Below are positions 9,258 through 17,842 of a DNA stretch of 64,000 bases, piece after piece. Position 1 is the first letter of the stretch. Every line of letters starts with the position of its first letter. The position numbers and the translations under genes were made by a program. Source of the stretch: Kutzneria viridogrisea (GTDB lineage: Bacteria > Actinomycetota > Actinomycetes > Mycobacteriales > Pseudonocardiaceae); NCBI GenBank assembly GCA_014138725.1, contig JACJID010000006.1, forward strand, positions 186,001-250,000. Reading direction: 5' to 3'. Under the pieces are notes generated by a model. It worked only from the letters and a program-made list of their open reading frames with translations, did no database searches and was not told where the DNA came from.

Positions 9258-9610
9258 ACCGCATTGTGCGGGGTGCCTACCTGGCCGCGACTGTGCTAGC
9301 AGTACCGATGCGGGGTTGACAGGTCCGTTCGGGTGAGGGACAAATGACAGTCATCGGGGCCCGTCGAGGCCCCCGTCACGCGCGACACCACGGCGTCACG
9401 GAGACGTCACGCCCTCCTGCCAAGCTTGTTCTGGTCACCCGGGGGACGGCGAACCGAGTCGCTGCCGACATGCGGCAGGGGGGAACTCGGCACGCCGAAG
9501 CCGGTGATCTTCGAGGGGGAGTGAGGCCGCGTTCGATGATTCCCCAGTCTCCGAACGCGGTCTCCGCCTCCCATCGCGGGCCTGTCGGTCCCGGCCACTA
9601 AACTCGACCG
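9258..9610. other. Non-coding region before mshB
   Basis: I see no gene here. A TTGACA at 9316-9321 has no good -10 partner. The only convincing signal is TAAACT at 9599-9604, six bases before the mshB GTG, which fits a leaderless promoter. Confidence 0.5.
9599..9604 (+). promoter_or_regulatory. -10 hexamer of a leaderless mshB transcript
   Basis: TAAACT lies six bases before the GTG start, so transcription would begin at or next to the start codon. There is no Shine-Dalgarno sequence. Confidence 0.55.
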
Positions 9611-10477
9611 GTGACCCTGACCGCTCCGCCACGGCTGTTGCTGGTGCACGCACACCCCGACGACGAGAGCCTGTGGACCGGAGGAACGATCGCCCGGTAC
9701 GCCTCGCAGGGAGTGCACGTCACCGTCGTGACCTGCACCCTGGGCGAAGAGGGTGAGATCATCCCGAACAGCCTGGCCGAACTGCGCGCCGAGGCCGCCG
9801 ACCAGCTCGGCGGCTACCGGGTGGGCGAGTTGCGCTCGGCTTGCGCCGCACTGGGCGTCAACGACCACCGCTTCCTGGGCGGCATCGGCCGCTGGCGGGA
9901 CTCCGGCATGGTCGGCACCGCGGCGAACAACCACCCGCGTTCCTTCGTCTCCGGCGACCTCGCGGAGCAGACCGAACAGCTGGTGCAGGTGCTGCGCGAG
10001 GTGCGCCCGCAGGTGGTGGTCAGCTACGACCCGAACGGGGGCTACGGCCACCCGGACCACATCCGGGCGCACGAGATCACCATGGCGGCCACGGCACAGG
10101 TGTCCGAGGTGGCCAGGGTCTTCTACGCCGTGACCTCCCGGGACGCCACCGAGGCGGGCAGCGAGAAGCTGGCCTCCGTGCCCGGTGTGCCGTTCCGGCT
10201 GCCCGAGCCCGGTGAGCTGCCCGTCACCGACGACGCCGAGATCACCACCGTGGTCGAGGTGCGCGACCACAACCCGGCCAAGCTCAGCGCCCTGCGCGCG
10301 CACGCCACCCAGGTCAGCGTGTGGCAGAACGGGGAGGGCGCCGACTCCTACGCCCTGTCCAACGGCATCGCCCAGCCCGTGGTCGGCAGCGAGTACTACG
10401 TGCTGGCCAAGGGCCCCGGCGAGGGCGCCGACACCGACCTGTTCGGCGGGCTGGCCGACCTGGGGCCGATCCGGTGA
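9611..10477 (+). CDS. mshB: N-acetyl-glucosaminyl-inositol deacetylase MshB
   Basis: A 288-residue zinc deacetylase of mycothiol synthesis, which removes acetate from N-acetylglucosaminyl-inositol. The PIG-L/LmbE metal motif AHPDDE is at residues 14-19, and a later histidine in GGYGHPDHIRAHE supplies the third ligand. By analogy with mycobacterial MshB the ligands are His15, Asp18 and that histidine, with Asp17 as base. The segments GGIGRWRDSGM and LRAHATQV are typical. The mycothiol amidase Mca is the main alternative, but neighbours and length favour MshB. The following membrane-protein gene overlaps by four bases. Confidence 0.93.
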   Translation: MTLTAPPRLLLVHAHPDDESLWTGGTIARYASQGVHVTVVTCTLGEEGEIIPNSLAELRAEAADQLGGYRVGELRSACAALGVNDHRFLGGIGRWRDSGMVGTAANNHPRSFVSGDLAEQTEQLVQVLREVRPQVVVSYDPNGGYGHPDHIRAHEITMAATAQVSEVARVFYAVTSRDATEAGSEKLASVPGVPFRLPEPGELPVTDDAEITTVVEVRDHNPAKLSALRAHATQVSVWQNGEGADSYALSNGIAQPVVGSEYYVLAKGPGEGADTDLFGGLADLGPIR

Positions 10478-10878
10478 GGGGCTTCGGCGACTGGTTGGTG
10501 CTGGCCGCGTTGGTGCTCGACGCGGTGCTGCTGGCTGTCGTCGAGCTGGTGTACCTGCCGCTGCGCTTCGACGGGGTGCTGCTGCCCGACCTGGGCGGCT
10601 TCCCGTTCCCGGTGACCGTGCTGCTGGCCGCGGTCAGCACCCCGCTGCTGGTGCTGGCCGCCGCCCGGCTCTCGCCGAAGCTGCCGGTGGCCGCCGCCCC
10701 GGGCTTCGCCTGGCTGCTGATCACCCTGTGGCTGATGCTCGGCGGGCCGGGCGGGGGCTTCGGCGTCTACCCGGACTGGCGCGTCCTGGTGCTGCTCGGC
10801 GCGGGCTCGCTGCCCAGCGCCGTCGTGCTCGGCGGCGTGCTGGGCCGCGCGCAGCGGGCGGCCGGGTTCCGTGGATGA
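10474..10878 (+). CDS. Small membrane protein linked to mshB
   Basis: A 134-residue protein with about four hydrophobic helices and no catalytic motif. It starts at GTG 10474 inside the mshB stop (GTGA). A similar small membrane protein follows mshB in mycobacteria (Rv1171, from memory), so the pair is a conserved unit. The function is unknown. The next gene starts seven bases before this one ends, so mshB and the three following genes look like one operon. Confidence 0.85.
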   Translation: MRGFGDWLVLAALVLDAVLLAVVELVYLPLRFDGVLLPDLGGFPFPVTVLLAAVSTPLLVLAAARLSPKLPVAAAPGFAWLLITLWLMLGGPGGGFGVYPDWRVLVLLGAGSLPSAVVLGGVLGRAQRAAGFRG

Positions 10879-11497
10879 CCAGCAGCTCACCGCGCTGCTG
10901 AGGCCCTTCGCCCGCGCCTCGGTGCCGGTGCTCGCCGTGCTCGCCGAGGGGGACCCGTTCGGGCTGCGCGGCCGTTCGCTGGGGGCGGTGTCCAACATCG
11001 ACGGGGTCGACCCGAGCTTCCTGGTCCGGCTGGGCGGGCTGCCGGACTCCCTGGACGGCAGGCTGAGCAGGCTCACCGGCCTGCTGACGGCCGTGCCCGG
11101 GGTGGACCGTGCCGCGCTGAGCGCCGCCGCCCGTGGCCTGCTGGTCTGCTCGATCGCCGCCGAACAGGGCGCGCCCAGCACGGAGTTCCGGGTCCGCGTG
11201 CTGGCCGGGGTGCTGGCCGGGCGCGATGTGGACCCCACGCGCGCGGACGCCGAGGAGGACCGGGTCACCGCCGAGCTGACCGAGGCGCTGCCGGACTCGC
11301 TGCGCAGGCACGGCCGCTACACGGTGCGCGCCGTGGCGGGCACGCTCTGGCGGCTGGGCCGCCGAGTGGGGACGATGGTGGCGGAACCGCGCGTGCCGCT
11401 GCCGCAGCGACTGCTGCTGCGGCGGACCCGTGCCGCGGCGCAGCAGTGGATCGTGGCCAACCGCCAGGTCCAGTGGGATCCCAGGAGGCAGCAGTGA
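10871..11497 (+). CDS. Conserved protein of unknown function in the mshB operon
   Basis: A 208-residue soluble protein that I do not recognise. It is Leu/Arg rich, with a first half containing GRSLGAVSNIDGVDPSFLVRL and a basic second half (LRRHGRYTVRAVAGTLWRLGRRVG) that looks helical. There is no signal peptide and no clear membrane segment. It overlaps the genes on both sides, which supports real translation. Position in the mshB operon is the only hint to function. Confidence 0.75.
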   Translation: MDDQQLTALLRPFARASVPVLAVLAEGDPFGLRGRSLGAVSNIDGVDPSFLVRLGGLPDSLDGRLSRLTGLLTAVPGVDRAALSAAARGLLVCSIAAEQGAPSTEFRVRVLAGVLAGRDVDPTRADAEEDRVTAELTEALPDSLRRHGRYTVRAVAGTLWRLGRRVGTMVAEPRVPLPQRLLLRRTRAAAQQWIVANRQVQWDPRRQQ

Positions 11498-11664
11498 CCG
11501 TGCAGCGCAACGACCACCGGCACACCACCGACCCGGTCGACTCGATCAAGAGCCTGTTCGACGAGCGGGCGCAGGAGGCCGGTGAGCCCGAGGGCGACAA
11601 GCCCAAGGCTCCGCAGATGCGCATCCTCGGCGACCTGCGCGACACGGGCAAGAAGCGGCGCTGA
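11494..11664 (+). CDS. Small hydrophilic protein (56 residues)
   Basis: It begins at GTG 11494, overlapping the upstream stop as GTGA, and encodes a short charged protein with DSIKSLFDERAQEAGEPEG and a lysine/arginine-rich end (DTGKKRR). GTG 11500 is an alternative start. Codon bias continues that of the operon. The role is unknown and no domain is recognised. Confidence 0.65.
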   Translation: MTVQRNDHRHTTDPVDSIKSLFDERAQEAGEPEGDKPKAPQMRILGDLRDTGKKRR

Positions 11665-11828
11665 TCAGCCGAGCTAGGTCCGCGCGGTCGCGGCGAACCT
11701 CGGCGCGTCCAGCATGTGCACGTCGGTGAACTCGGCGCGGCAGAACTGAGACTGGAGTATCACCACGAGCCGGTGAGCTCCCGCCCGGACCGGCGGCCAG
11801 CACGTCACCGAGTCGGCGTGCCGCGGCC

Positions 11829-12575
11829 CTACCGGGTCGTCGTCCAGTACTGGTAGCGGTGGTGCTCCGTGCAGCCCAGGCCCGCGTACAGGCTGATCGC
11901 GGCGGTGTTGTGCTCGGCCACCTGCAACGCGCACCGCGTGGCGCCCAGTTCCAGCGCCCAGTTCGCCAGCGCGGCGATCAGGTCCCTGGCCAGCCCCCGC
12001 CTGCGGAACTCGGGCCGCACCGACAGTCGCGCGATGTGCAGCAGGTCCTCGACGACAGCCCCGCGCACCGAACCCACCCCGTCGATCATGCCGAACCCGG
12101 TGGTCTTCGCCGAGGACAGCACGTGCCGCACGGGCGAGGGCGGGTCCTCGACCCCGGTGGCCAGCCGCCACCAGTCGGCCCTCGCCTCGTCCAGCACCAC
12201 CGCCGCCCGCGCCGGTCCGGCCAGGTCGGCGACCCGCCCGGTCATCACCAGCGACTCCACCCCGCCGGGGTGGTCCAGGTCCAACTCCCAGCCCTGGCCA
12301 GGCAGTGCCCGTTCCAGCTCGGCGCCCACCGTGACGTGCAGCTTCGGGTCGATGCCGTGCCGCCGCGCGAACTCCGCCGCACTGCCCAGCGCCTGCCCCA
12401 GCTCCACGCCGGGGTCCCCGGCCGTCAGCGTCGAGTTGGCCCGGCCGGTGAAGCCGCCCGCCGCGCGCATCCGCCACTGCCCGACCCGCTCCTCGGCCAC
12501 GGCGGGCCAGGCGTCGGCGCACAGGTTCTCCAGGCTCAGCACTTCGTCCACGTCCTGAACTGTGCCTCTTGCCAC
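11829..12575 (-). CDS. GNAT family N-acetyltransferase
   Basis: A 248-residue acetyltransferase. The C-terminal half holds the acetyl-CoA pocket: LSVRPEFRRRGLARDLIAALANWALELGA matches motif A (R-R-G-L-A), followed by LQVAEHNTAAISLYAGLGCTEHHRYQYW, the usual motif B. The N-terminal half, with MRAAGGFTGRANSTL, may be a degenerate second GNAT fold. The substrate is unknown. The start was taken as GTG 12575; a GTG a few codons later (MDEVLSLENLC) is possible. The gene is divergent from the ferredoxin gene. Confidence 0.88.
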   Translation of the reverse strand: MARGTVQDVDEVLSLENLCADAWPAVAEERVGQWRMRAAGGFTGRANSTLTAGDPGVELGQALGSAAEFARRHGIDPKLHVTVGAELERALPGQGWELDLDHPGGVESLVMTGRVADLAGPARAAVVLDEARADWWRLATGVEDPPSPVRHVLSSAKTTGFGMIDGVGSVRGAVVEDLLHIARLSVRPEFRRRGLARDLIAALANWALELGATRCALQVAEHNTAAISLYAGLGCTEHHRYQYWTTTR

Positions 12576-12733
12576 ATGCCGGATGCACCTGTGTTCCCGG
12601 CCACCGAGACGTACCGTGGCACTAGGGGAGGCGGGTTCCCGTGGCCGGGGCGGGCCAGGGGATACTGACGGTGCGCCGTGAACCCCTCATGAACGTTCTC
12701 GGCCGGATGAGGAAGAGGGAGCAGGAGACCGCA

Positions 12734-13060
12734 GTGACCTACGTGATCGCCGAGCCCTGCGTCGACGTGCTCGACAAGGCGTGCATCGAAGAGTGCCCCG
12801 TCGACTGCATCTACGAGGGCGACCGGATGCTCTACATCCACCCCGACGAGTGTGTCGACTGCGGTGCCTGTGAGCCGGTGTGCCCGGTGGAGGCCATCTA
12901 CTACGAGGACGACGTCCCCGACCAGTGGAAGGACTACACCAAGGCCAACGCGGACTTCTTCGACGAGCTGGGCTCGCCGGGCGGTGCCGCCAAGGTCGGC
13001 AAGGTGGCCAACGACCCGCAGTTCGTCAAGGCCCTGCCGCAGCAGGCCGCGCACGAGTGA
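12734..13060 (+). CDS. fdxA: 7Fe ferredoxin (FdxA/FdxC type)
   Basis: A 108-residue ferredoxin for one [3Fe-4S] and one [4Fe-4S] cluster. Cysteines 9, 17, 21, 25, 40, 43, 46 and 50 fit the Azotobacter FdI pattern: 9, 17 and 50 for the 3Fe cluster, 21, 40, 43 and 46 for the 4Fe cluster, and 25 left free. The C-terminal extension [19 protein letters not shown] is typical of actinobacterial FdxC. Start GTG 12734 follows AGGAGA six bases upstream. The four-base overlap with dapC (GTGA) is also conserved order in mycobacteria. Confidence 0.96.
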   Translation: MTYVIAEPCVDVLDKACIEECPVDCIYEGDRMLYIHPDECVDCGACEPVCPVEAIYYEDDVPDQWKDYTKANADFFDELGSPGGAAKVGKVANDPQFVKALPQQAAHE

Positions 13061-14139
13061 TCGGGCAACTCCCGGACTTTCCCTGGGACACGCTGGCCGA
13101 CCACGCCGCCAGGGCGCGCAGCCACCCCGGTGGCGTGGTCGACCTGTCCGTGGGCACTCCGGTCGATCCGGTGGCCGAGCCGATCCGCGAGGCGCTGGCC
13201 GCCGTCGCCGACCAGCCCGGCTACCCGACCACGCACGGCACCGCCGAGCTGCGCCAGTCCGCGGTGGACGCGCTGGCCAGGCGGTTCGGCATCACCGGGC
13301 TGGACCCGGTCGCCGTGCTGCCGACGATCGGCTCCAAGGAGCTGGTCGCCTGGCTGCCGACGCTGCTCGGTGTGGGCGCCGGCGACCTGGTGGCCATTCC
13401 CGAGCTGGCGTACCCGACCTACGAGGTGGGCGCCCGGCTGGCCGGTGCCGAGTTCCTGCGCGCCGACTCGCTGATCGCTCTCGGCCCGCAGCGCCCCAAG
13501 CTGCTGTGGCTGAACTCCCCGTCCAACCCGACCGGCAAGGTGCTGCCCGTCGAGCACCTGCGCAAGGTCGTGGAGTGGGCCCGCGAGCGCGGCACGGTGG
13601 TGGCCTCCGACGAGTGCTACCTGTCCCTGCACTGGGACGCTGAGCCGGTGTCGGTACTGGACCCGCGCGTCAACGGCGGCAGCCTGGACGGACTGCTCGC
13701 GGTGCACTCGCTGTCCAAGTCCTCCAGCCTCGCCGGGTACCGCGCCGGGTTCGTGACCGGTGACCCCGTGCTGGTGGACCGCCTGCTCCAGGTGCGCAAG
13801 CACGCCGGGATGATCGTGCCCCGGCCGGTGCAGTCCGCGATCACCGCCGCCCTGTCGGAGGACCAGCACGTGGTCGAGCAGCGCGCCCGCTACGGTGCAC
13901 GCCGCAAGGTGCTGCTGGAGGCCCTGCTGGGCGCCGGGTTCACCGTGGACCACTCCGAGGCGGGCCTGTACCTGTGGGCCACCCGCGGGGAGGACGCCTG
14001 GACCACCGTCGCCTGGCTCGCCGAACGCGGCATCCTGGTCGCCCCGGGCACGTTCTACGGTCCGAACGGGCACAAGCACGTGCGGGTCGCGCTGACGGCA
14101 ACGGACGAGCGGGTCGCCGCGGCAGCCGCCCGGTTGTGA
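13057..14139 (+). CDS. dapC: Succinyldiaminopimelate aminotransferase DapC
   Basis: A 360-residue PLP-dependent class I/II aminotransferase. The Schiff-base lysine is Lys221 in [15 protein letters not shown]. The family also shows [13 protein letters not shown] near the N-terminus and [15 protein letters not shown]. DapC converts N-succinyl-2-amino-6-ketopimelate to N-succinyl-diaminopimelate for lysine and peptidoglycan. Its substrate and product belong to the same branch as DapD and DapE, encoded at 16861-18922. It begins within the ferredoxin stop codon, implying translational coupling. Confidence 0.93.
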   Translation: MIGQLPDFPWDTLADHAARARSHPGGVVDLSVGTPVDPVAEPIREALAAVADQPGYPTTHGTAELRQSAVDALARRFGITGLDPVAVLPTIGSKELVAWLPTLLGVGAGDLVAIPELAYPTYEVGARLAGAEFLRADSLIALGPQRPKLLWLNSPSNPTGKVLPVEHLRKVVEWARERGTVVASDECYLSLHWDAEPVSVLDPRVNGGSLDGLLAVHSLSKSSSLAGYRAGFVTGDPVLVDRLLQVRKHAGMIVPRPVQSAITAALSEDQHVVEQRARYGARRKVLLEALLGAGFTVDHSEAGLYLWATRGEDAWTTVAWLAERGILVAPGTFYGPNGHKHVRVALTATDERVAAAAARL

Positions 14140-14245
14140 GTGGATCTACGCTCCACCCATGAACGTCCCCCGCCACTCCCTGGGGGGCGACCCCAAGTCC
14201 AGCCTACCGCCCGGCACCCCTACTTGATCTTGCTGAAGATCCACA

Positions 14246-14272
14246 TGTGGACAACTCGCCGCCTGTGGACAA
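14246..14272. promoter_or_regulatory. Pair of DnaA-box-like 9-mers
   Basis: TGTGGACAA occurs at 14246-14254 and again at 14264-14272, in the same orientation and 18 bases apart. Its complement TTGTCCACA matches the actinobacterial DnaA box consensus (established knowledge). The site lies between the convergent dapC and CHAD genes, away from any origin gene. Confidence 0.5.
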
Positions 14273-14278
14273 CCCGGC

Positions 14279-15223
14279 TCAGATCAGCGGCTGGGCGGCC
14301 CGTTCGACGGTGAGCCAGGTACCCTGCCACAGCGCTCGGTACCTGGTCCGCCGCACGTGCTCACGTTCGACGAGTCGTCCGGCGGCGAACACCAGGTCCC
14401 AGTCGATGACCTCGCCCTGAGCGGCCAGCAGCCGTCGCACCTCCTGCTCGGCCACGCAGGCGTCCTGGTGCTCGCCGAGTACTTCCTGCAGCTCCTTGGT
14501 GGCCTTGAGCAGCGCCTTCACCTTGCGCCCCGCGATCGGCGCGGCCAGTTCGGCTGCGTAGCGCAAGCGTTTGCCCATGATGCGCAGCCGGTGCAGGTCC
14601 TCGTCCGGCGGGTCCTCGGCCAGCGCCAGCACGGCCTTGTGCAGCTTCCGGTACGGCTTGCGCACCAGGTGCATCAGGTCCGGCCCCGGATCCGCGGGCA
14701 ACGGTGAGCGGGACGCCTCGGCCAGCGCGTGCAGCAGCGCCCGGTAGCGGGCGGAGTTCAGCGCCGCGACCAGCAGGCGCCGCGCGGCGAGCCGGTCCGT
14801 CACCAGTCCGGCGATCAGTGCCTCGACGGCCGCGCGCTCCTCCTCGGGGAAGTCCTCGGCCTCCTCGCGCAACCGGTCGATCAGCACGTCCAGGTCGCGC
14901 ACCGGGCCCAGCGCCCCGCCGAGCCAGCCGAGCTCGGCCCGCAGTTCGGGGCAGCCGGGCACGCAGCCCGGAACCGTCTTGAGCACCGCGCGCAGCCGGC
15001 GCACCGCGACCCGCAACTGGTGCAGGTCCTCGGGGTCCTCACCGGTCCGGCTACCTGCCTCGTGGTGCAGCATCGCGAGCAGGTTGCCGTGCACCGCCGC
15101 GCGGACGTGCCGGGGCACCGGGTCCTTCGCGCCTGCGGTGACCGGCTCAAGGCCCAGCCCGAGTTCCTCCGGCCGCAGCGGCCGACGCGCAGGGCGACGG
15201 GGTGCTGCCGTTGTTGGGCTCAC
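14279..15223 (-). CDS. CHAD domain protein
   Basis: A 314-residue CHAD protein: conserved histidines within long alpha-helices, as in EDLHQLRVAVRRLRAVLKT near residue 70 and DEDLHRLRIMGKRLRYAAEL in the second half. The domain binds polyphosphate and often accompanies polyphosphate or CYTH enzymes (family knowledge). Here it stands alone, with no CYTH domain and no ppk neighbour. Start GTG 15223 is predicted; no strong ribosome site is visible. It converges with dapC. Confidence 0.9.
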   Translation of the reverse strand: MSPTTAAPRRPARRPLRPEELGLGLEPVTAGAKDPVPRHVRAAVHGNLLAMLHHEAGSRTGEDPEDLHQLRVAVRRLRAVLKTVPGCVPGCPELRAELGWLGGALGPVRDLDVLIDRLREEAEDFPEEERAAVEALIAGLVTDRLAARRLLVAALNSARYRALLHALAEASRSPLPADPGPDLMHLVRKPYRKLHKAVLALAEDPPDEDLHRLRIMGKRLRYAAELAAPIAGRKVKALLKATKELQEVLGEHQDACVAEQEVRRLLAAQGEVIDWDLVFAAGRLVEREHVRRTRYRALWQGTWLTVERAAQPLI

Positions 15224-15336
15224 CGGATGAATAGTAGGTGACCACAGAGTGAATCGGCCGGATGATCTTGCAGCTCAGCGGCAATTACCCGGGGTTGACG
15301 ATTGCCGCGAACCGGCCGGGGCCGCACAGTGTGGTG

Positions 15337-15777
15337 ATGGTGGACACAGACCTGCTGCGGATCGCCGTCGAGGAAGCGCAGGCGGGCCTTGCCGAGGGCG
15401 GCATCCCGATCGGCGCCGCGCTGTTCGACTCCGACGGCACCCTGCTCGGCCGCGGGCACAACCGCCGTGTTCAGGACGACGACCCCGCGATGCACGCCGA
15501 GACCTCGGCCTTCCGCAACGCCGGGCGCCGCGCCAACTACCGGGGCACGACCATGGTGACCACGCTGTCGCCCTGCTGGTACTGCTCCGGACTGGTGCGC
15601 CAGTTCGGCATCGGCCGGGTGCTTGTTGGCGAGGCCCGCACCTTCCAGGGCGGGCACGACTGGCTGGCCGAACACGGTGTCGAGGTGACGATCCTGGACG
15701 ACCCCGGCTGCGTGGCGATGATGACCGAGTTCATCGCCGCCCGCCCCCAGTTGTGGTTCGAGGACATCGGCAAGTGA
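15337..15777 (+). CDS. Cytosine deaminase of the yeast Fcy1 type
   Basis: A 146-residue zinc deaminase. The zinc and proton-shuttle motif is MHAETSAFRNAG and the second motif is SPCWYCSG. The C-terminal end FIAARPQLWFEDIGK closely resembles the end of yeast cytosine deaminase, which places it in that subgroup rather than tRNA adenosine or CMP deaminases. It should convert cytosine to uracil. ATG 15337 was chosen; GTG 15328 and 15334 are alternatives. The 2-oxoglutarate oxygenase gene follows after 13 bases and is probably co-transcribed. Confidence 0.88.
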   Translation: MVDTDLLRIAVEEAQAGLAEGGIPIGAALFDSDGTLLGRGHNRRVQDDDPAMHAETSAFRNAGRRANYRGTTMVTTLSPCWYCSGLVRQFGIGRVLVGEARTFQGGHDWLAEHGVEVTILDDPGCVAMMTEFIAARPQLWFEDIGK

Positions 15778-15790
15778 AGGGGGACCCCAC

Positions 15791-16750
15791 GTGACCGTTC
15801 CGATCATCGACCTCCAGCCGTGGTTCCACGGGGACGGCGCCGACCGGGCTCGGGTCGCCGCCCAGGTGGACACCGCGCTGCGGGAGTCGGGCTTCCTGCT
15901 GATCACCGGGCACGAGGTCGGGGACGAACTGCGCGCGGCCACCCGCGCGGCGGCCCGCGAGTTCTTCGCGCTGCCGCCGGAGGCCAAGGCCCGCTACACC
16001 ACCGTGGTCGGCGGCCGGGGCTGGCTGCCACCTGGGGCGGAGGCCAACGGGCTGGCCGAAGGCACGCCGACCCCGCCGGATCTCAAGGAGTCGTACACCC
16101 TCGCCTGCGACACGCCCACCGGGGACGCGCAGGCCGATGCGGAGTGGTTCGCGCCCAACGTGTGGCCGGACGCGGAGGTGCCCGCCCTGCGCCCGGTCGT
16201 CGGCGAGTACCTGGCGCGCATGCACCGGCTCTCCGACGAGCTGATGACCATCTCCGCGCTGGCCCTCGGCCTGCCGGAGGACCACTTCGCGCCGTACCTG
16301 ACCCGGCCCACCTACGGCTTCAACCTCAACTGGTACCCGCCGATGACCCGCGTGGGGCCTCCCGAACCGGGCCAGTACCGGATCGGCCCGCACACCGACT
16401 TCGGCACGGTGACGGTGCTCGACCGGGAGGCGGGCCTGGGCGGGTTGCAGGTCTACACCCTGGACGGGCGGTGGGTGGACGCCCCGTACGACCCAGCCGC
16501 GTTCACGATCAACATCGGTGACCTGATGGCGCGGTGGACCGGGGACCGCTGGCGCTCCACCCGGCACCGCGTGCTGCCGCCGCAGGCCGACGCGCCCGAG
16601 GAGGACCTGGTCTCGCTGGTGTTCTTCTACGAGGTCAACCACGACGCCGTGGTGGAGTCCTTCCCGCCGCCGATCGGGCACCGCAGCTACCCGCCGGTGA
16701 CCTGGGGCGACTACCTGAAGGAGAAGCTCGCCCAGATCTCCGTGGGCTGA
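15791..16750 (+). CDS. 2-oxoglutarate/Fe(II) oxygenase, isopenicillin N synthase family
   Basis: A 319-residue non-heme iron oxygenase. The N-terminal DIOX_N region (IIDLQPWFHGD, then SGFLLITGHEV) precedes the jelly-roll core with the HxD pair in GPHTDFGTVTVLDRE and the distal histidine in RSTRHRVLPP. A downstream EVNHDAVVESF segment lies near the usual 2-oxoglutarate-binding region. The substrate is unknown. Pairing with a cytosine deaminase suggests nucleobase metabolism, as with thymine hydroxylases, but that is inference. GTG 15791 has GGGGGA upstream. Confidence 0.88.
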   Translation: MTVPIIDLQPWFHGDGADRARVAAQVDTALRESGFLLITGHEVGDELRAATRAAAREFFALPPEAKARYTTVVGGRGWLPPGAEANGLAEGTPTPPDLKESYTLACDTPTGDAQADAEWFAPNVWPDAEVPALRPVVGEYLARMHRLSDELMTISALALGLPEDHFAPYLTRPTYGFNLNWYPPMTRVGPPEPGQYRIGPHTDFGTVTVLDREAGLGGLQVYTLDGRWVDAPYDPAAFTINIGDLMARWTGDRWRSTRHRVLPPQADAPEEDLVSLVFFYEVNHDAVVESFPPPIGHRSYPPVTWGDYLKEKLAQISVG

Positions 16751-16757
16751 GCGCAAC

Positions 16758-16860
16758 ACACCGTACGGGAAGCGCCGACACGCGGTACCGGAAGCGCCGA
16801 CACGCGGGGTTCAGCGCGTGTCGGACGTTCCCATACGGTGTGTCGGCGCTTCCGGTACGC
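16758..16860. repeat. Intergenic inverted repeat array, family with core GTGTCGGCGCTTC
   Basis: Four copies of the 13-mer core lie between convergent genes: GAAGCGCCGACAC at 16769-16781 and 16791-16803, and the complement at 16818-16830 (two changes) and 16840-16852. Copies in each pair are spaced exactly 22 bases. The array can fold into a long hairpin and probably terminates transcription from both sides. The same arrangement recurs at 31166-31292. Confidence 0.85.
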
Positions 16861-17817
16861 CTAGTTGGCGTGCAGGGCGGCGTTCAGCTCGATGCCCTGG
16901 CCCTTGCGGGGGCGCACCTCGACGGCGCCGGTGCCCGAGTTGCGGATGAACAGCAGCCCGGACTGGCCGGACAGCTCGCGGGCCTTGACCACCGAGCCGT
17001 CGGGCAGCGCGACCTTGGTGCCCGCGGTGACGTACAGCCCGGCCTCGACCACGCAGTCGTCGCCCAGCGAGACGCCGATGCCCGCGTTGGCCCCGAGCAG
17101 GCAGCGCTCGCCCAGGGAGATGACCTCCTTGCCGCCGCCGGACAGGGTGCCCATGATCGAGGCGCCGCCGCCGACGTCGGAGCCGTCACCGACCACCACG
17201 CCCGCCGAGATCCGGCCCTCCACCATGGAACTGCCCAGGGTGCCCGCGTTGTAGTTGACGAAGCCCTCGTGCATGACCGTGGTGCCGCTGGCCAGGTGCG
17301 CGCCCAGCCGCACCCGGTCCGCGTCGGCGATGCGCACGCCCGCGGGCAGCACGTAGTCGACCATCCGCGGGAACTTGTCCACCCCGTAGACGGTGACCGG
17401 CCCCCTCGCGCGCAGGCGCAGGCGGGTCTGCTCGAAGTCGGTGACGGCACACGGACCGTGGTTGGTCCACACGACGTTGGCCAGCAGGCCGAAGATCCCG
17501 TCCAGGTTCAGGCCGTGCGGCGGCACGAGCCGGTGCGACAGCAGGTGCAGGCGCAGGTAGACGTCATGCGCGTCCACCGGCTTGTCGGCCAGCCGCTCGA
17601 TGGCGGTGCGCACGGCGACCACCTCGACGCCCCGCGCCTGGTCCACGCCAAGGGCCACCTCGGTGCCCAGTTCGGCGGCGGCCTGCTCGGCGGTCAGCCG
17701 ACCGGACTCGCCGCCCACGCCGAGCTTCGGCGAGGGGTACCAGGTGTCCAACACCGTCCCGTCCGCCGCGATGGTCGCGATGCCGATGCCGTACGCGCTG
17801 GTGTTCTCGGTGCTCAC
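16861..17817 (-). CDS. dapD: Tetrahydrodipicolinate N-succinyltransferase DapD
   Basis: A 318-residue enzyme that succinylates tetrahydrodipicolinate in the lysine/diaminopimelate pathway. The C-terminal half is a left-handed beta-helix of hexapeptide repeats, seen as [31 protein letters not shown]. This long actinobacterial form has an N-terminal extension of about 160 residues. Start GTG 17817 gives [20 protein letters not shown]; longer readings would run into dapE. It is divergent from dapE with only 25 bases between starts. Confidence 0.94.
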   Translation of the reverse strand: MSTENTSAYGIGIATIAADGTVLDTWYPSPKLGVGGESGRLTAEQAAAELGTEVALGVDQARGVEVVAVRTAIERLADKPVDAHDVYLRLHLLSHRLVPPHGLNLDGIFGLLANVVWTNHGPCAVTDFEQTRLRLRARGPVTVYGVDKFPRMVDYVLPAGVRIADADRVRLGAHLASGTTVMHEGFVNYNAGTLGSSMVEGRISAGVVVGDGSDVGGGASIMGTLSGGGKEVISLGERCLLGANAGIGVSLGDDCVVEAGLYVTAGTKVALPDGSVVKARELSGQSGLLFIRNSGTGAVEVRPRKGQGIELNAALHAN

Positions 17818-17842
17818 GGGTACCAACGGTAACGTGCGGGGT
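17818..17842. promoter_or_regulatory. Overlapping divergent promoters of dapD and dapE
   Basis: TAACGT at 17830-17835 lies seven bases before the dapE GTG. On the other strand TACCGT (17831 down to 17826) lies eight bases before the dapD GTG. The two hexamers overlap by two bases, so both transcripts would be leaderless and the polymerases would compete. Confidence 0.6.

Noticed and set aside
9316-9345. TTGACA upstream of mshB as a sigma-A promoter
   Set aside because: No -10 with spacing 16-18 is visible. The TAAACT next to the start codon explains expression better.
9344-9601. 85-codon open frame before mshB
   Set aside because: It has no ribosome site, no recognisable domain and a composition that looks non-coding. 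It would leave no room for a promoter.
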